A stretch of DNA of 18,826 nt from a bacterium (GCA_024275095.1 JAJRZV010000086.1:1-18826); one strand, 5' to 3'. Shown: positions 7,013-15,479, counted from the first letter of the stretch. Notes: a model not told the origin generated them from the sequence alone. Numbers and translations are program-made.

Positions 7013-8227
7013 ATGATCCTGCGATACTACATTCGCAAACATCTGCATCATCCTTTTCAGTTCACGGCTACCATAACAGTATTCGCGCTATCTACTTCCC
7101 TGCTTGCCTCATATTCCTCTATCATCGGGTCGCTGAAAACATCCATTGCAAGACAGGTTTCACGCTTCGGCGCCAATCTGATAGTCACTCCCTTGAAAAA
7201 AAATCTTACAGAAGAAGATGCAATGTATATTAAAGATATATTCTGGCGCCATAACATTGCAGGAATAACACCCCTTGTTAAAATGCCCGTCATTGCACGC
7301 TTGAACCAAAAAAACGTACGTTTAATGCTGGCATTTGTGTGGTTTGATAAAGCATTCACCAACACCCTTGGAGAGAAAGTTATAACAGGGGTAACACAGA
7401 CCATCCCGTCTATAGAACTTACTGATACTTCAATATTCCCACAAAGCGGCATTTACCTTCCCGCAGACATATACAGGCCCGGCCTTCAGGAAGTTTCTTT
7501 TGCAACTCCGTACGGAAACAGGCGGCTCCCGGTTAAGGGGTTTTACCGCGGAGGGGGGGTACTCGAAGACCATGTACTCGCACCCTGGGATGTTTTAAAA
7601 AATTTTTTCCCTGATTCACTGACCCAAGAATTGGAAATTCTGGTGAATGCAATAACCGTTCCTGAAGACGACTTTGCCAGGAAAGACCCCTCCACCATGA
7701 CTCGAAGAGAATATGAAAAATGGTACTGCACCCCTTATGTGACATCTATCGCCAAGCAGATAAAAGAAAAATTGCCTCACGCGGGAGTGAAAATCCTGAA
7801 TGAAAACATTCGCAAGAGAGAAGAAGTCTTTCGCTGGATGTACAGGAATTACATCGGCATCGTCGTATTTATTTTCATGGCAACAATCCTTGCTTTCACA
7901 GGTGTCAACACATTAACCATTGACCAGCGTCGCCGCGAAATTGCTCTGTGGAAAGCCCTGGGCGCTACTTCCAGAGACATATTTATACTGACCACCACGG
8001 AAAGCCTCATTACTGCTGCTATTGCGGCGATATTCGCCATTCCACTGATGGCAGGGATCATCTGCTCACTGCGCAATTTGTTAAAAGGAGATGACATCAC
8101 TCTCGAGTGGACAACCACTATTCTTGCACTGGGATTGGCTGCCATCACCATATCGGTGTTATGGACAATTCTTCCCTGGAGAAGCATTCGAAATACAGAA
8201 ACCTACCACTTTATTCGACGGGAATGA
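7013..8227 (+). CDS. ABC transporter permease 1, FtsX/MacB type (DUF2318-associated)
   Basis: 404 residues with the MacB/FtsX topology: one N-terminal membrane segment (about 18-40), a large extracytoplasmic domain (about 45-275), then three C-terminal segments (about 280-300, 327-350, 368-388). The FtsX-domain signature is clear in TIDQRRREIALWKALGAT (302-319). The extracytoplasmic domain contains Y-E-K-W-Y-C-T-P-Y (234-242), which I recall from permeases next to DUF2318 proteins; this is from memory. Such permeases usually transmit ATPase motion to extracytoplasmic partners rather than form a simple channel. The start is ATG 7013; an upstream in-frame ATG at 6941 lies deep inside comF and would add unrelated residues. 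It ends in ATGA overlap with permease 2, indicating coupled translation and probable co-assembly. The substrate is unknown. Confidence 0.85.
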   Translation: MILRYYIRKHLHHPFQFTATITVFALSTSLLASYSSIIGSLKTSIARQVSRFGANLIVTPLKKNLTEEDAMYIKDIFWRHNIAGITPLVKMPVIARLNQKNVRLMLAFVWFDKAFTNTLGEKVITGVTQTIPSIELTDTSIFPQSGIYLPADIYRPGLQEVSFATPYGNRRLPVKGFYRGGGVLEDHVLAPWDVLKNFFPDSLTQELEILVNAITVPEDDFARKDPSTMTRREYEKWYCTPYVTSIAKQIKEKLPHAGVKILNENIRKREEVFRWMYRNYIGIVVFIFMATILAFTGVNTLTIDQRRREIALWKALGATSRDIFILTTTESLITAAIAAIFAIPLMAGIICSLRNLLKGDDITLEWTTTILALGLAAITISVLWTILPWRSIRNTETYHFIRRE

Positions 8228-9177
8228 AGAGAAGATTTCTTATACGCTATTTCTTACGCGCATGGAATTATTACCGCTGGACATACATTCTCATGACGAC
8301 GGCGCTCATGTTAATCGTTGCACCTGTGGCACTTCATGTGTTAATGAGCACGTCTGCCAATGAATTTATAAAAAAGAGTTCTAAATTTTCTATGGTAGAA
8401 ATTTCTTCATCACAGAAATGCAAATTGATAGATAAAAAATCCGTGCTATCACTTATAAGAAATTTTAAAAATGTCTCTGTTGTAGAAATGGAACTCGAAT
8501 TATCCTGCGTTGACAAAAATGGGATTCCCTTGAAAATACAGGCAAAATCTGATGGCCAAAGTAAAGCGTTATATTTTTCTCAGTGTACCACCGCCCCGTG
8601 TCTGCCCCTGGGTATCACTACTAACATAATAAAACTTGAGGATGTGTGGCAACAAATTCCCTGGGCACAGGGAAAGCTCAGTCAAGTAGTGTTAAAGGCT
8701 GCAAATGCTGAAGCACTTGCTGTGTTTATCAACACGAGGACTCCCTCGTTACGAGCTCGTGTGCGCCACTCGTTCAAAGAGGCAGAACTTCAAACCCTTA
8801 TACGCGTGAAGGCCTTTTACCGCAATGCGTTTTTATTCTCCTGTATTCTTGGATTTATCGCCTTTATCACGATCTCTGTAGGGTTCATTAACCAACGAAA
8901 AAAGTCCTTTGCTGTAATGCGGGCATGTGGAGCAGAAACCAGACATCTGATAAACCTTCTTGTTCTGGAATTGGGAACAGTGTATTTCGCTGCGGTATGT
9001 GTATCACTGATAAGCGTCGCCGTAGGCACATTAGCACTACGGGCGTATACAGCAACTACGCCGCTACTCATATCCACCGTGCTGGCTGTGTCCCTGCCAT
9101 TGCTCCCCGTTGCCATCGCATTCAGCATGATACTCCAGGTCCTTAAAAGTTCAGACACATATACGCTCATGCGATAA
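8224..9177 (+). CDS. ABC transporter permease 2, FtsX type
   Basis: 317 residues. One membrane segment near 20-42, a shorter extracytoplasmic domain (about 45-195), and three C-terminal segments (about 203-222, 242-270, 285-308). The cytoplasmic loop NQRKKSFAVMRACGAETRHL (223-242) is the FtsX-type coupling loop equivalent to the RRREIALWKALGA loop of permease 1. The extracytoplasmic domain holds Cys66, Cys95, and a C-x4-C pair (Cys121, Cys126). The start is ATG 8224, overlapping the upstream stop by four bases. An earlier in-frame ATG at 8107 would only read the end of permease 1 out of frame. The domain is smaller than that of permease 1, so the pair likely forms an asymmetric heterodimer; this is inference. 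Confidence 0.82.
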   Translation: MKRRFLIRYFLRAWNYYRWTYILMTTALMLIVAPVALHVLMSTSANEFIKKSSKFSMVEISSSQKCKLIDKKSVLSLIRNFKNVSVVEMELELSCVDKNGIPLKIQAKSDGQSKALYFSQCTTAPCLPLGITTNIIKLEDVWQQIPWAQGKLSQVVLKAANAEALAVFINTRTPSLRARVRHSFKEAELQTLIRVKAFYRNAFLFSCILGFIAFITISVGFINQRKKSFAVMRACGAETRHLINLLVLELGTVYFAAVCVSLISVAVGTLALRAYTATTPLLISTVLAVSLPLLPVAIAFSMILQVLKSSDTYTLMR

Positions 9178-9188
9178 AAATGATTACC

Positions 9189-9193
9189 GGAGG
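9189..9193 (+). promoter_or_regulatory. Ribosome binding site of the DUF4418 gene
   Basis: GGAGG sits 5 bases before ATG 9199. It is the clearest Shine-Dalgarno sequence in the transport operon and lies in its largest internal gap (21 bases). Confidence 0.6.
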
Positions 9194-9198
9194 ATAAA

Positions 9199-9633
9199 AT
9201 GAAAAAGCAATATTTACTGCCGGCAATCCAATTTTGTGGTGGAGTACTCCTTGTTATCGCCGGACGCTGGCTGCTACCGGTGTGCGAATTTAAGGGAATG
9301 CGCGTGCATGTAGAAGGAGGCGGTTCTGTCCCCATGAAATGTTTGTTCACTCACGAAGCCATAGCACTTGTAGGAATACTTGTCATTTTAAACACGGCAA
9401 TGGAGTTGATATTCGACAGAGTACTGCATAAACCTGTACTGTGGATGAGAATATTACTCTACCTCTCAGTGTTTTATTTAGCATATTATGCACCAGGTGT
9501 GTGTGCAGGACCCTCTATGCCGTGTGTATCAGGAACACGTCCCCTGTGGACGGCGATAGCGTCGATCGGGATTTTCCTGACAGCCTTTCAGCTGTTCCTT
9601 TTAAAATCCTCCGGTCCCGGGGATAGACCCTGA
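9199..9633 (+). CDS. DUF4418-type small membrane protein
   Basis: 144 residues with four likely membrane segments (about 7-27, 52-70, 82-100, 115-135). Recognised from the pattern C29...M-K-C48 followed by a membrane helix, and G-V-C102-x6-C109 before the last helix, which I recall as the DUF4418 signature (MKC..., GVC...MPC). This is a memory match, not a search. The function of the family is unknown. Members are often found beside FtsX-type ABC permeases, as here between permeases 2 and 3. Conserved cysteines near the membrane surface would suit metal binding or disulfide chemistry, but that is inference. It has a good ribosome binding site, and the next gene starts one base after its stop. 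Confidence 0.72.
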   Translation: MKKQYLLPAIQFCGGVLLVIAGRWLLPVCEFKGMRVHVEGGGSVPMKCLFTHEAIALVGILVILNTAMELIFDRVLHKPVLWMRILLYLSVFYLAYYAPGVCAGPSMPCVSGTRPLWTAIASIGIFLTAFQLFLLKSSGPGDRP

Positions 9634-9634
9634 G

Positions 9635-10831
9635 ATGACTTTCAGATCCAGTGTAAAAATACTTTCCTATCTACGAAACGAGCCAAGGCTTCAATATTTC
9701 TTTGTGTGCATATTCCTGTTCTTTACGGCTGTCTCATTCGTCATCTGCAGCGCCAGCGCTGTGCGCAGGGGCCTGAAACATGCTGAATTTTACGTCAGGG
9801 GAATGGTGATAATCACACCGGAAAAACACCTGAAAAATGTGAGAAGTGTATTTCTCAAAGGAACACCTGACTCGTTCGTGTCTTCTCTCACAGAAGGGTT
9901 GGCGGTACACATAAAAGAAAAAGTCAACGTGGAACCATGCGTCATTACCCTGGCACATTCGGCTCCTGCCTCGTGTTGCGATGCAGGCAACCTCCTTATA
10001 GCAGCTTTTGGTGGTAAATGCGCTTTCGCCATGAAAATGGCCGGCATATCCGGGGCTCAGCCCCGTCAGTTGAAAACAGACGAACTTCTTGCAGGGTGCA
10101 ACATCAACCGCAAAGAAGGAATGCCTCTTGTCCTGTACGGCAAACGATTCACAGTAAAAGCCAAATTCAAACCCACGGGTTTAGGATTCTTCGACAATGC
10201 CGTGTTCATGAGCTATCAATCTCTTCGGGAACTTTCGATACAAAGCCTGCAGCGTGACGACGTAAACAACCTCTTTATTCCTGAAAATGCCGTCTCATTC
10301 TATCTGCTTCCTTCCGGATTATCCGGAATTAAAAGGCTGTGTTCCTCAACTCTGCTGGCAGATGCGGGGTTAAGGTGCTTTTTCCCTTCCAATGAATTGA
10401 GGATGCTATCTGAAAAACTGCAAGTTGTCGGTTTCATGGCATTCTATTTTCCACTTGCTGCTGTTATCTTCTGTGCGCTTTTCACAGGGTTCCTGCTTAT
10501 TATTCTAACCATCACAGCACATCCCATGCTAATCCAGAATGCACTCTGGGGAGCAGCTCCCCGGGAATCAGGAAAAGACGCGCTGCTTCTCTTTCTGATA
10601 AGCGCGGGGATTCCCGCTGTTGCTGGTACATTTGTCGGTTCTTACATTTCACTTCTTTTTTCCCGCTACTTCACCGGGATGCTGGGAATTCCTTATTTAG
10701 AATCGAGAATGGTAACGGTAGTGGCGGTTATTTTATCCACAGGCTATGCACTGATCGCGGCGGCCATCTTTGCCATAATGACCTACTTCCGTATTCGAAA
10801 GGATATTCTCCTGGAGAGAATATACCTTTAA
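9635..10831 (+). CDS. ABC transporter permease 3, FtsX-like
   Basis: 398 residues: an N-terminal membrane segment (about 19-40), an extracytoplasmic domain (about 45-265), then three segments (about 270-298, 318-342, 362-385). The topology is that of FtsX permeases, but the cytoplasmic coupling loop (AHPMLIQNALWGAAPRESGK, about 305-325) is more divergent than in permeases 1 and 2. The extracytoplasmic domain carries Cys102, a vicinal pair in SAPASCCDAGN (Cys114-Cys115), Cys129 and Cys155. I recall a similar Cys-Cys motif in permeases that neighbour DUF4418 genes. That suggests permease 3 and the DUF4418 protein work as a unit, perhaps with the ATPase encoded directly after it (one base gap). 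Substrate unknown. Confidence 0.78.
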   Translation: MTFRSSVKILSYLRNEPRLQYFFVCIFLFFTAVSFVICSASAVRRGLKHAEFYVRGMVIITPEKHLKNVRSVFLKGTPDSFVSSLTEGLAVHIKEKVNVEPCVITLAHSAPASCCDAGNLLIAAFGGKCAFAMKMAGISGAQPRQLKTDELLAGCNINRKEGMPLVLYGKRFTVKAKFKPTGLGFFDNAVFMSYQSLRELSIQSLQRDDVNNLFIPENAVSFYLLPSGLSGIKRLCSSTLLADAGLRCFFPSNELRMLSEKLQVVGFMAFYFPLAAVIFCALFTGFLLIILTITAHPMLIQNALWGAAPRESGKDALLLFLISAGIPAVAGTFVGSYISLLFSRYFTGMLGIPYLESRMVTVVAVILSTGYALIAAAIFAIMTYFRIRKDILLERIYL

Positions 10832-10832
10832 A

Positions 10833-11492
10833 ATGCTTGAACTCCATCACATATCAAAGGTTTTTAATGTGCATGGTCGGGCAATATTTGCATTGAAAAA
10901 TGTATCCTGCCAGTTTCGTGAAAAAGAACTTTACGTTGTCGCAGGCCCCAACGGAAGCGGTAAAACAACCCTTCTGCGAATTGCAGCATTTAACCTTCTT
11001 CCGTCATCAGGGGAAATATTTCTCGATGGGGTTTATATCAACCCGCAAAATTCCCTCCTGAGAATTCAACTCAGAAGTTCCCTTATCAGCTTTTCACCAC
11101 AGCATCCATGCCTGCCACTCTGGCTTACAGGAACAGAGGCTGCCCGTTTCATTCCCAATATTCGAAAAGACCTGTTCGAATACTACTGTACAGTCCTCAA
11201 AGCCGAGGACGTTTTAAAACGCCCTCTCGGAGAGCTGTCCATGGGGACGAGAAAAAAGGCAAATCACGCATTTGTTCTTTCCCGGGTCGCAAAGTACTAC
11301 ATATTCGACGAACCTTTCGCATTCTTAGACGATACTTCCCAGGAGTGCCTGCGAGAAATATTCTTCGACCTTACCGGCAAAATGTCTGCAACTGTAATTG
11401 TTTCCACACCGCACAATCTCATGCAGTCAAGCACAGAAAATGTTATTTTTCTGGAAAATGGAGAATGCGTAAAAGGACCCCATGAAATCTAA
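10833..11492 (+). CDS. ABC transporter ATP-binding protein with divergent signature motif
   Basis: 219 residues, a single nucleotide-binding domain. Walker A is GPNGSGKTT (38-46), the Q-loop glutamine is Gln90 (SPQHPC), Walker B is YIFDE (156-160) with catalytic Glu160, and the switch histidine is His194 (STPHN). The signature, normally LSGGQ, reads LSMGTRKK (135-142), closer to the LSxGxxxR form of ABC-2/CcmA-like exporters. All residues needed for ATP hydrolysis appear present. It overlaps the next ATPase gene by 11 bases. Two unlike ATPases next to each other suggest either a heterodimer with two non-equivalent ATP sites or two transporters encoded together. Confidence 0.88.
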   Translation: MLELHHISKVFNVHGRAIFALKNVSCQFREKELYVVAGPNGSGKTTLLRIAAFNLLPSSGEIFLDGVYINPQNSLLRIQLRSSLISFSPQHPCLPLWLTGTEAARFIPNIRKDLFEYYCTVLKAEDVLKRPLGELSMGTRKKANHAFVLSRVAKYYIFDEPFAFLDDTSQECLREIFFDLTGKMSATVIVSTPHNLMQSSTENVIFLENGECVKGPHEI

Positions 11493-12156
11493 CGAAGCAA
11501 TCCTTACAGTCACCGGCATTACCAAAATTTACGGAAACACCCTTGCGCTTAACAATGTCTCGTTTTTAATAAATTCCGGCGAATGGGTTTCCGTGATGGG
11601 GCCTTCAGGTTCGGGGAAAACCACACTCCTGGGCATCATTTCAGGAATCATCAAACCCTCTTCAGGAAAGGTCATCCTCACAGGAAAAGAAATTACAGCT
11701 ATGAACGATGAAGAACTGAGCCTTATACGACGTCAGTGTATAGGACTCGTATTTCAAGAATACAATCTTATACCTTACCTGACAGCCCTGGAAAACGTGA
11801 TGATGGCCCAGTATTTTCACAGCATCGTAGATGAAGGTGAAGCTGTAGAGGTGCTCCACCAGATAGGGTTAGCCGAAAGAATGCATCACTTTCCTGCCCA
11901 GCTCTCGGGTGGCGAACAACAAAGGGTAAGCATCGCCAGAGCCATAGTCAATCGCCCCCTTCTCCTGTTAGCTGACGAACCAACGGGCAACCTGGACAGG
12001 ACTAATGCACAACGTATTATGGAAATATTCAAACAGCTAAACGAAGAATTGGGGGTTACCATTATATGCGCAACACACGATGAATTCGTTGCTTCATTTT
12101 CACATCGAACCCTTATTCTCCACGATGGGCGTCTCTCAGGAGAACGGGTGAGGTGA
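11482..12156 (+). CDS. ABC transporter ATP-binding protein, LolD/MacB type
   Basis: 224 residues, a canonical single-domain ATPase. A-loop Tyr17, Walker [10 protein letters not shown] (40-48), Q-loop FQEYNLIP (Gln92), signature LSGGEQQR (141-148), Walker [13 protein letters not shown] (161-172) and H-loop His199 (CATHD). The [16 protein letters not shown] and DEPTGNLD wording is typical of ATPases that pair with FtsX/MacB/LolC permeases, so permeases 1 and 2 are the expected partners. The gene starts at ATG 11482 inside the upstream ATPase and ends with a GTGA overlap into the DUF2318 gene. Its role is to energise the extracytoplasmic machinery from the cytoplasmic side. Confidence 0.93.
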   Translation: MKSNEAILTVTGITKIYGNTLALNNVSFLINSGEWVSVMGPSGSGKTTLLGIISGIIKPSSGKVILTGKEITAMNDEELSLIRRQCIGLVFQEYNLIPYLTALENVMMAQYFHSIVDEGEAVEVLHQIGLAERMHHFPAQLSGGEQQRVSIARAIVNRPLLLLADEPTGNLDRTNAQRIMEIFKQLNEELGVTIICATHDEFVASFSHRTLILHDGRLSGERVR

Positions 12157-13451
12157 ATCCTGTCACGCCCATTCTATTCCGGACTTTCGTTGTAGCTGTT
12201 CTTGCATTTCTTCTGTATTTCACAAGCACCCATATAAAAGCAATTTCGCGGCGGGTCGCGTTGTTAACTCTGGCTTACCTGTGGGGTCTTCTCTGGTCCG
12301 GGCTGTATCTTGCCCAGTTCACCAATGCCGGGTACCGCATTGACAAAGTCTTCGTATTGTGGATGCTCAATACATTTCTGATCACCGGGGTACAGACATA
12401 CTGGTGGCTCGCATCAAAAAACAAACAACCATCATGGATAAATCATATGTACATGGTGCTGGTATTTGTCATATTTGCTGCAATTATTTCAGAAGCAGAC
12501 ATGTCGTTCAGACACCTGGCATTTCTCAAACTAAACCGCGTATTTATCCCCATAGGGCACGTAGCCCTGCTGACAGGTGGGGGCCTGTCAATAACAATCG
12601 CTTTAATCATCACCAGACGCTGGAATACCATTGTTGAACGAATACACCCGGCCTTTCCTCTTTTGCTCGTCTTTGCCTGCGTGTTTCTGTTTTACCCGAA
12701 CGTAACCCTGCTCACCGCAATGGTTTTCGCACGCATAGCCCACGACGTGTTTCACTGGGCAAGCGTGTTTTTATTGCTACCGGATCATCCCTACCTCAGC
12801 AATCTCGTATGGGAAATAATCGGGTTGCTATTTAAAAAAGGCACTGGCGTTCTCATTGCCCACGGGGCATTTGCCATTCTTGCCGCAACAGCATTTGGTG
12901 CATTTTACTACCACCGTGACATACCACCGGAGGAGCTGAGCGGCCCTGAAAGACGCCTGTGGCTTGCAGCCAACATGCGCAGGAAAAGGCTCAACATGAT
13001 ATTTCTCGTACCCGTCTTCATCTCCATTTTCGCCAGCCTCACCCACTACCGTATAAAATCTCAGGCCATCTTCGACCCTGATCCGGTTCCTGTGGAACTC
13101 AACAAAGACGGCAGGGTCTACATACCGGTAAAGGACACGGGCGATGGCTCCATGCACAAATTTTCCGTTTCAATAGACAGGGTGAAAATCCGCTTCATCG
13201 TGCTTAAAAAACCCGACGGCAAGTGGAGTGTTGTACTTGATGCGTGCAACATATGCCCTCCCCAGGGTTACGCCCAGATCACAGGTGCACTTTTCTGTAA
13301 ATACTGTGGAACCCCCATACCTCTCAACACTGTGGGGTTGCCGGGAGGGTGCAATCCCGTACCCGTGGAGTTTCACATTTCCGATGGGTTTATTATCGTG
13401 GACGGTAAACAATTGAAAAACACCTGGATTAACTCCACCAGAGGAAAATGA
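12153..13451 (+). CDS. Polytopic membrane protein with C-terminal DUF2318 metal/Fe-S-type domain
   Basis: 432 residues. The first about 300 contain roughly eight hydrophobic segments (for example about 8-24, 35-55, 65-85, 98-113, 133-153, 168-192, 232-252, 282-297). The C-terminal domain has the DUF2318 pattern: His335 (MHKFSV), C-N-I-C (365, 368), C-K-Y-C (382, 385), and PGGCNPVPV with Cys400. Five cysteines in this arrangement suggest a bound metal or Fe-S centre. Homologues include Cj1660 of the Campylobacter cj1658-cj1665 iron-uptake locus. Histidines lie in or near membrane segments (His121, His136, His198, His201). There is no RExxE motif of FTR1 iron permeases. Start GTG 12153 overlaps the ATPase stop by four bases, with AGGAG upstream. 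It overlaps the ResB-like gene by four bases (ATGA). A role in metal acquisition or redox handling is inferred. Confidence 0.83.
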   Translation: MNPVTPILFRTFVVAVLAFLLYFTSTHIKAISRRVALLTLAYLWGLLWSGLYLAQFTNAGYRIDKVFVLWMLNTFLITGVQTYWWLASKNKQPSWINHMYMVLVFVIFAAIISEADMSFRHLAFLKLNRVFIPIGHVALLTGGGLSITIALIITRRWNTIVERIHPAFPLLLVFACVFLFYPNVTLLTAMVFARIAHDVFHWASVFLLLPDHPYLSNLVWEIIGLLFKKGTGVLIAHGAFAILAATAFGAFYYHRDIPPEELSGPERRLWLAANMRRKRLNMIFLVPVFISIFASLTHYRIKSQAIFDPDPVPVELNKDGRVYIPVKDTGDGSMHKFSVSIDRVKIRFIVLKKPDGKWSVVLDACNICPPQGYAQITGALFCKYCGTPIPLNTVGLPGGCNPVPVEFHISDGFIIVDGKQLKNTWINSTRGK

Positions 13452-14827
13452 AACACAACTCTTCACTACGGCGTGTAATTGAATGCCTGGCTTTCGGGAG
13501 CGTGTTTCTGTATGTCAACTACCTCATTATTTCGGGTAACGTTTCGGCCTTACTCGTGCAGGGAATAGAGATATGGCAGGGTGGTGAGTACGACTTGCCT
13601 CATCTACTTCACGACTTCACTGTTGCACGTCTCATCGGCCTGGCTTTTCTGATTCTCATGCTGGTGCAGGCAACTCTTACTTTCATAAAAAACATTACAT
13701 GGCACAGACAATTCACGGCGTCGATAACATCACCAGCGGATGTGCTCCGAAAAAAGAACCACACAGTTATCAAGTTACCGCTTTCGGATGAAGGCACCTC
13801 AAATTTCGTCACACGCATCATCCTGTTTCTCAAAGAACACGGCTACAACACCTCTGCACTTGATACCTCCTCGTCCACAACCATCATTGAGGGACGCCGC
13901 GTACAAAAGGGGGTGACCGCTGCGTTTCTAACAAAGCTCTCTTTTATCGGTCTCCTTGCATCATTTTTCCTCAGTGCTATCTACAGGCAGGCTGTTGATG
14001 TAAATCTTGCAGAAGGTGAAATTTTTCACAGAATGCATCAGGCCGTGGCATCACGTTTTCAATGGCCTACCAGCAAATCAGAAAATCTAAAGCCCCTGAT
14101 TCGCGACCTGCTCTCCCGTGGTTTTACAATCGAAAGCGTCATCTTCACCCGGGACGAGCTTCCTGCAGAAGCAGGTAAAGAACTTTTCGCAGGTGTACTT
14201 TATGCCCATGTTACGTATACATCTCCAGAAGCACAAGGTGATTTTCTTTTGGGATTTTTCCCACCCCATCGCGTAAAAAACACACTGTTTTTGAATGTTT
14301 CTGATTTCGGTTTCGCACCCTGCATGCGCATATACCATAACAACCAAAGGGTATTCTCCAAGTGCGTGAAAATGAAACTCTTTCCAGTAGGCCGCGAGGA
14401 TGGATTCCCCCTTCCAGGGGAGTCAAACGCCCGTCTGGTTTTTCGCCTGCGTGCTGAAAACGATGTTATTGATACCTATTCTCCCGCCTTCCACACCACC
14501 CTCTACTCAACCGGCGGAAAGGTTGAAGGAATTCTCAAAACCGGACAAACCCTGGCCCTCAGCTCCTACACGATCCTGCTGGTAAGAACGATTCCCTGGA
14601 TCACCCTCACATTTACCCGCGATGCAGGCCTGGTGGTCCTGTGGCCGTCTTTAATAGCATTAATGTTCTCGTGTGTGCTTTACCTCGTGCTAAGCATTAC
14701 TTCACGCACTCCTCGAGTGGTTGTGCTCGTCATGCGGTCTGGGAAGGACGTGAAAACATACGCAACCGGAACTTCAACATTTCTAAAAAAACTTACATAT
14801 CACCTTTTGCAGCTGAGACAGGAATAG
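13448..14827 (+). CDS. ResB-like membrane protein
   Basis: 459 residues. Membrane segments near 10-30, 58-82, 158-178 and 394-416, with a large soluble part between the third and fourth (about 180-390). The layout and the C-terminal stretch W-I-T-L-T-F-T-R-D-A-G (384-394) followed by a final helix recall ResB/CcsB, the haem-handling partner of CcsA in cytochrome c biogenesis System II, whose equivalent reads LxxxxDPG. ResB normally works with CcsA, but no CcsA-like gene is in this window. In the third helix, where ResB usually has a conserved histidine, I read FLTKLSF with Lys163; the alignment is from memory. ATG 13448 overlaps the DUF2318 stop by four bases. It closes the operon and faces mglA across 31 bases. 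Assignment is to family level only. Confidence 0.65.
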   Translation: MKHNSSLRRVIECLAFGSVFLYVNYLIISGNVSALLVQGIEIWQGGEYDLPHLLHDFTVARLIGLAFLILMLVQATLTFIKNITWHRQFTASITSPADVLRKKNHTVIKLPLSDEGTSNFVTRIILFLKEHGYNTSALDTSSSTTIIEGRRVQKGVTAAFLTKLSFIGLLASFFLSAIYRQAVDVNLAEGEIFHRMHQAVASRFQWPTSKSENLKPLIRDLLSRGFTIESVIFTRDELPAEAGKELFAGVLYAHVTYTSPEAQGDFLLGFFPPHRVKNTLFLNVSDFGFAPCMRIYHNNQRVFSKCVKMKLFPVGREDGFPLPGESNARLVFRLRAENDVIDTYSPAFHTTLYSTGGKVEGILKTGQTLALSSYTILLVRTIPWITLTFTRDAGLVVLWPSLIALMFSCVLYLVLSITSRTPRVVVLVMRSGKDVKTYATGTSTFLKKLTYHLLQLRQE

Positions 14828-14858
14828 AACCCTTAAAATTTAAACTCGAGAAAACAGG

Positions 14859-15449
14859 CTACCTGGCACCCTTTTTAAGCTCAATAAGCACCAGCTTCGA
14901 AATCGCCTTAAGCGTATCGAACACGCCCACGCCCTTGGTTGCCACCGCTTCAAAATCAGGCACACTCTCCTTGTTCAAAAGGGTACGCATTTCGTCAAGC
15001 GGGGCAGCATTGGGCAGGTCGCGCTTGTTGTACTGAATGACATAAGGTATCTTCTCCAGCGAAAGTCCCTGCTCTTTTAAATTATCTATCATGTTCTGGA
15101 AACTCTCGATGTTCGCTTCCATACGTTCCACCTGACTGTCCGCCACAAACACGATGCCATCAACACCTTTTAATATGAGCTTTCTGGAAGCATTGTAAAA
15201 AACCTGCCCGGGCACTGTATAGAGATGAAAACGAATTTTAAATCCCCGAATTGTACCCAGATTAAGAGGTAGAAAGTCGAAGAAAAGAGTTCGTTCTGTC
15301 TCCGTGGCCAGTGAAATCATCTTGCCTTTCTGGTCAGGTGCTGTTTTGTTGTATATGTACTGCAAATTCGTGGTTTTCCCGCAAAGTCCCGGACCGTAAT
15401 AAACAATTTTGCAATTAATCTCCCTGGATGAATAGTTTATGAAAGACAT
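14859..15449 (-). CDS. mglA: MglA-type small GTPase
   Basis: 196 residues of the bacterial Ras-like polarity GTPase MglA, which cycles between GTP and GDP states and marks the leading pole in gliding/twitching bacteria. Motifs: P-loop GPGLCGKT (19-26), switch I region [18 protein letters not shown] (48-65) with Arg53, G3 as TVPGQ (78-82), where the usual Asp is replaced by Thr as in all MglA, then [13 protein letters not shown], and NKRD (141-144) for guanine recognition. All key residues match the Myxococcus protein as I remember it. It starts 30 bases after the mglB stop, so the two are co-transcribed. The ATG 15449 start agrees with the family's short N-terminus. The stop lies 31 bases from the convergent ResB-like gene. 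Confidence 0.95.
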   Translation of the reverse strand: MSFINYSSREINCKIVYYGPGLCGKTTNLQYIYNKTAPDQKGKMISLATETERTLFFDFLPLNLGTIRGFKIRFHLYTVPGQVFYNASRKLILKGVDGIVFVADSQVERMEANIESFQNMIDNLKEQGLSLEKIPYVIQYNKRDLPNAAPLDEMRTLLNKESVPDFEAVATKGVGVFDTLKAISKLVLIELKKGAR

Positions 15450-15479
15450 CTGGCTCTACTACCCCCGCTCAGACAATAT

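Noticed and set aside
8107-8223. Longer N-terminus for permease 2 from ATG 8107
   Set aside because: The added 39 residues are the out-of-frame reading of the last helix of permease 1; ATG 8224 gives a standard ATGA overlap.
12153-13451. Possible FTR1-type iron permease in the DUF2318 protein
   Set aside because: No RExxE motif occurs in the membrane segments. Only the DUF2318 cysteine pattern is recognisable, and no P19-like gene is in the window.
14828-14858. Bidirectional terminator between the convergent ResB-like and mglA genes
   Set aside because: The 31 bases contain only a short AT-rich inverted element (TTAAAATTTAA) and no GC-rich stem followed by T-runs.
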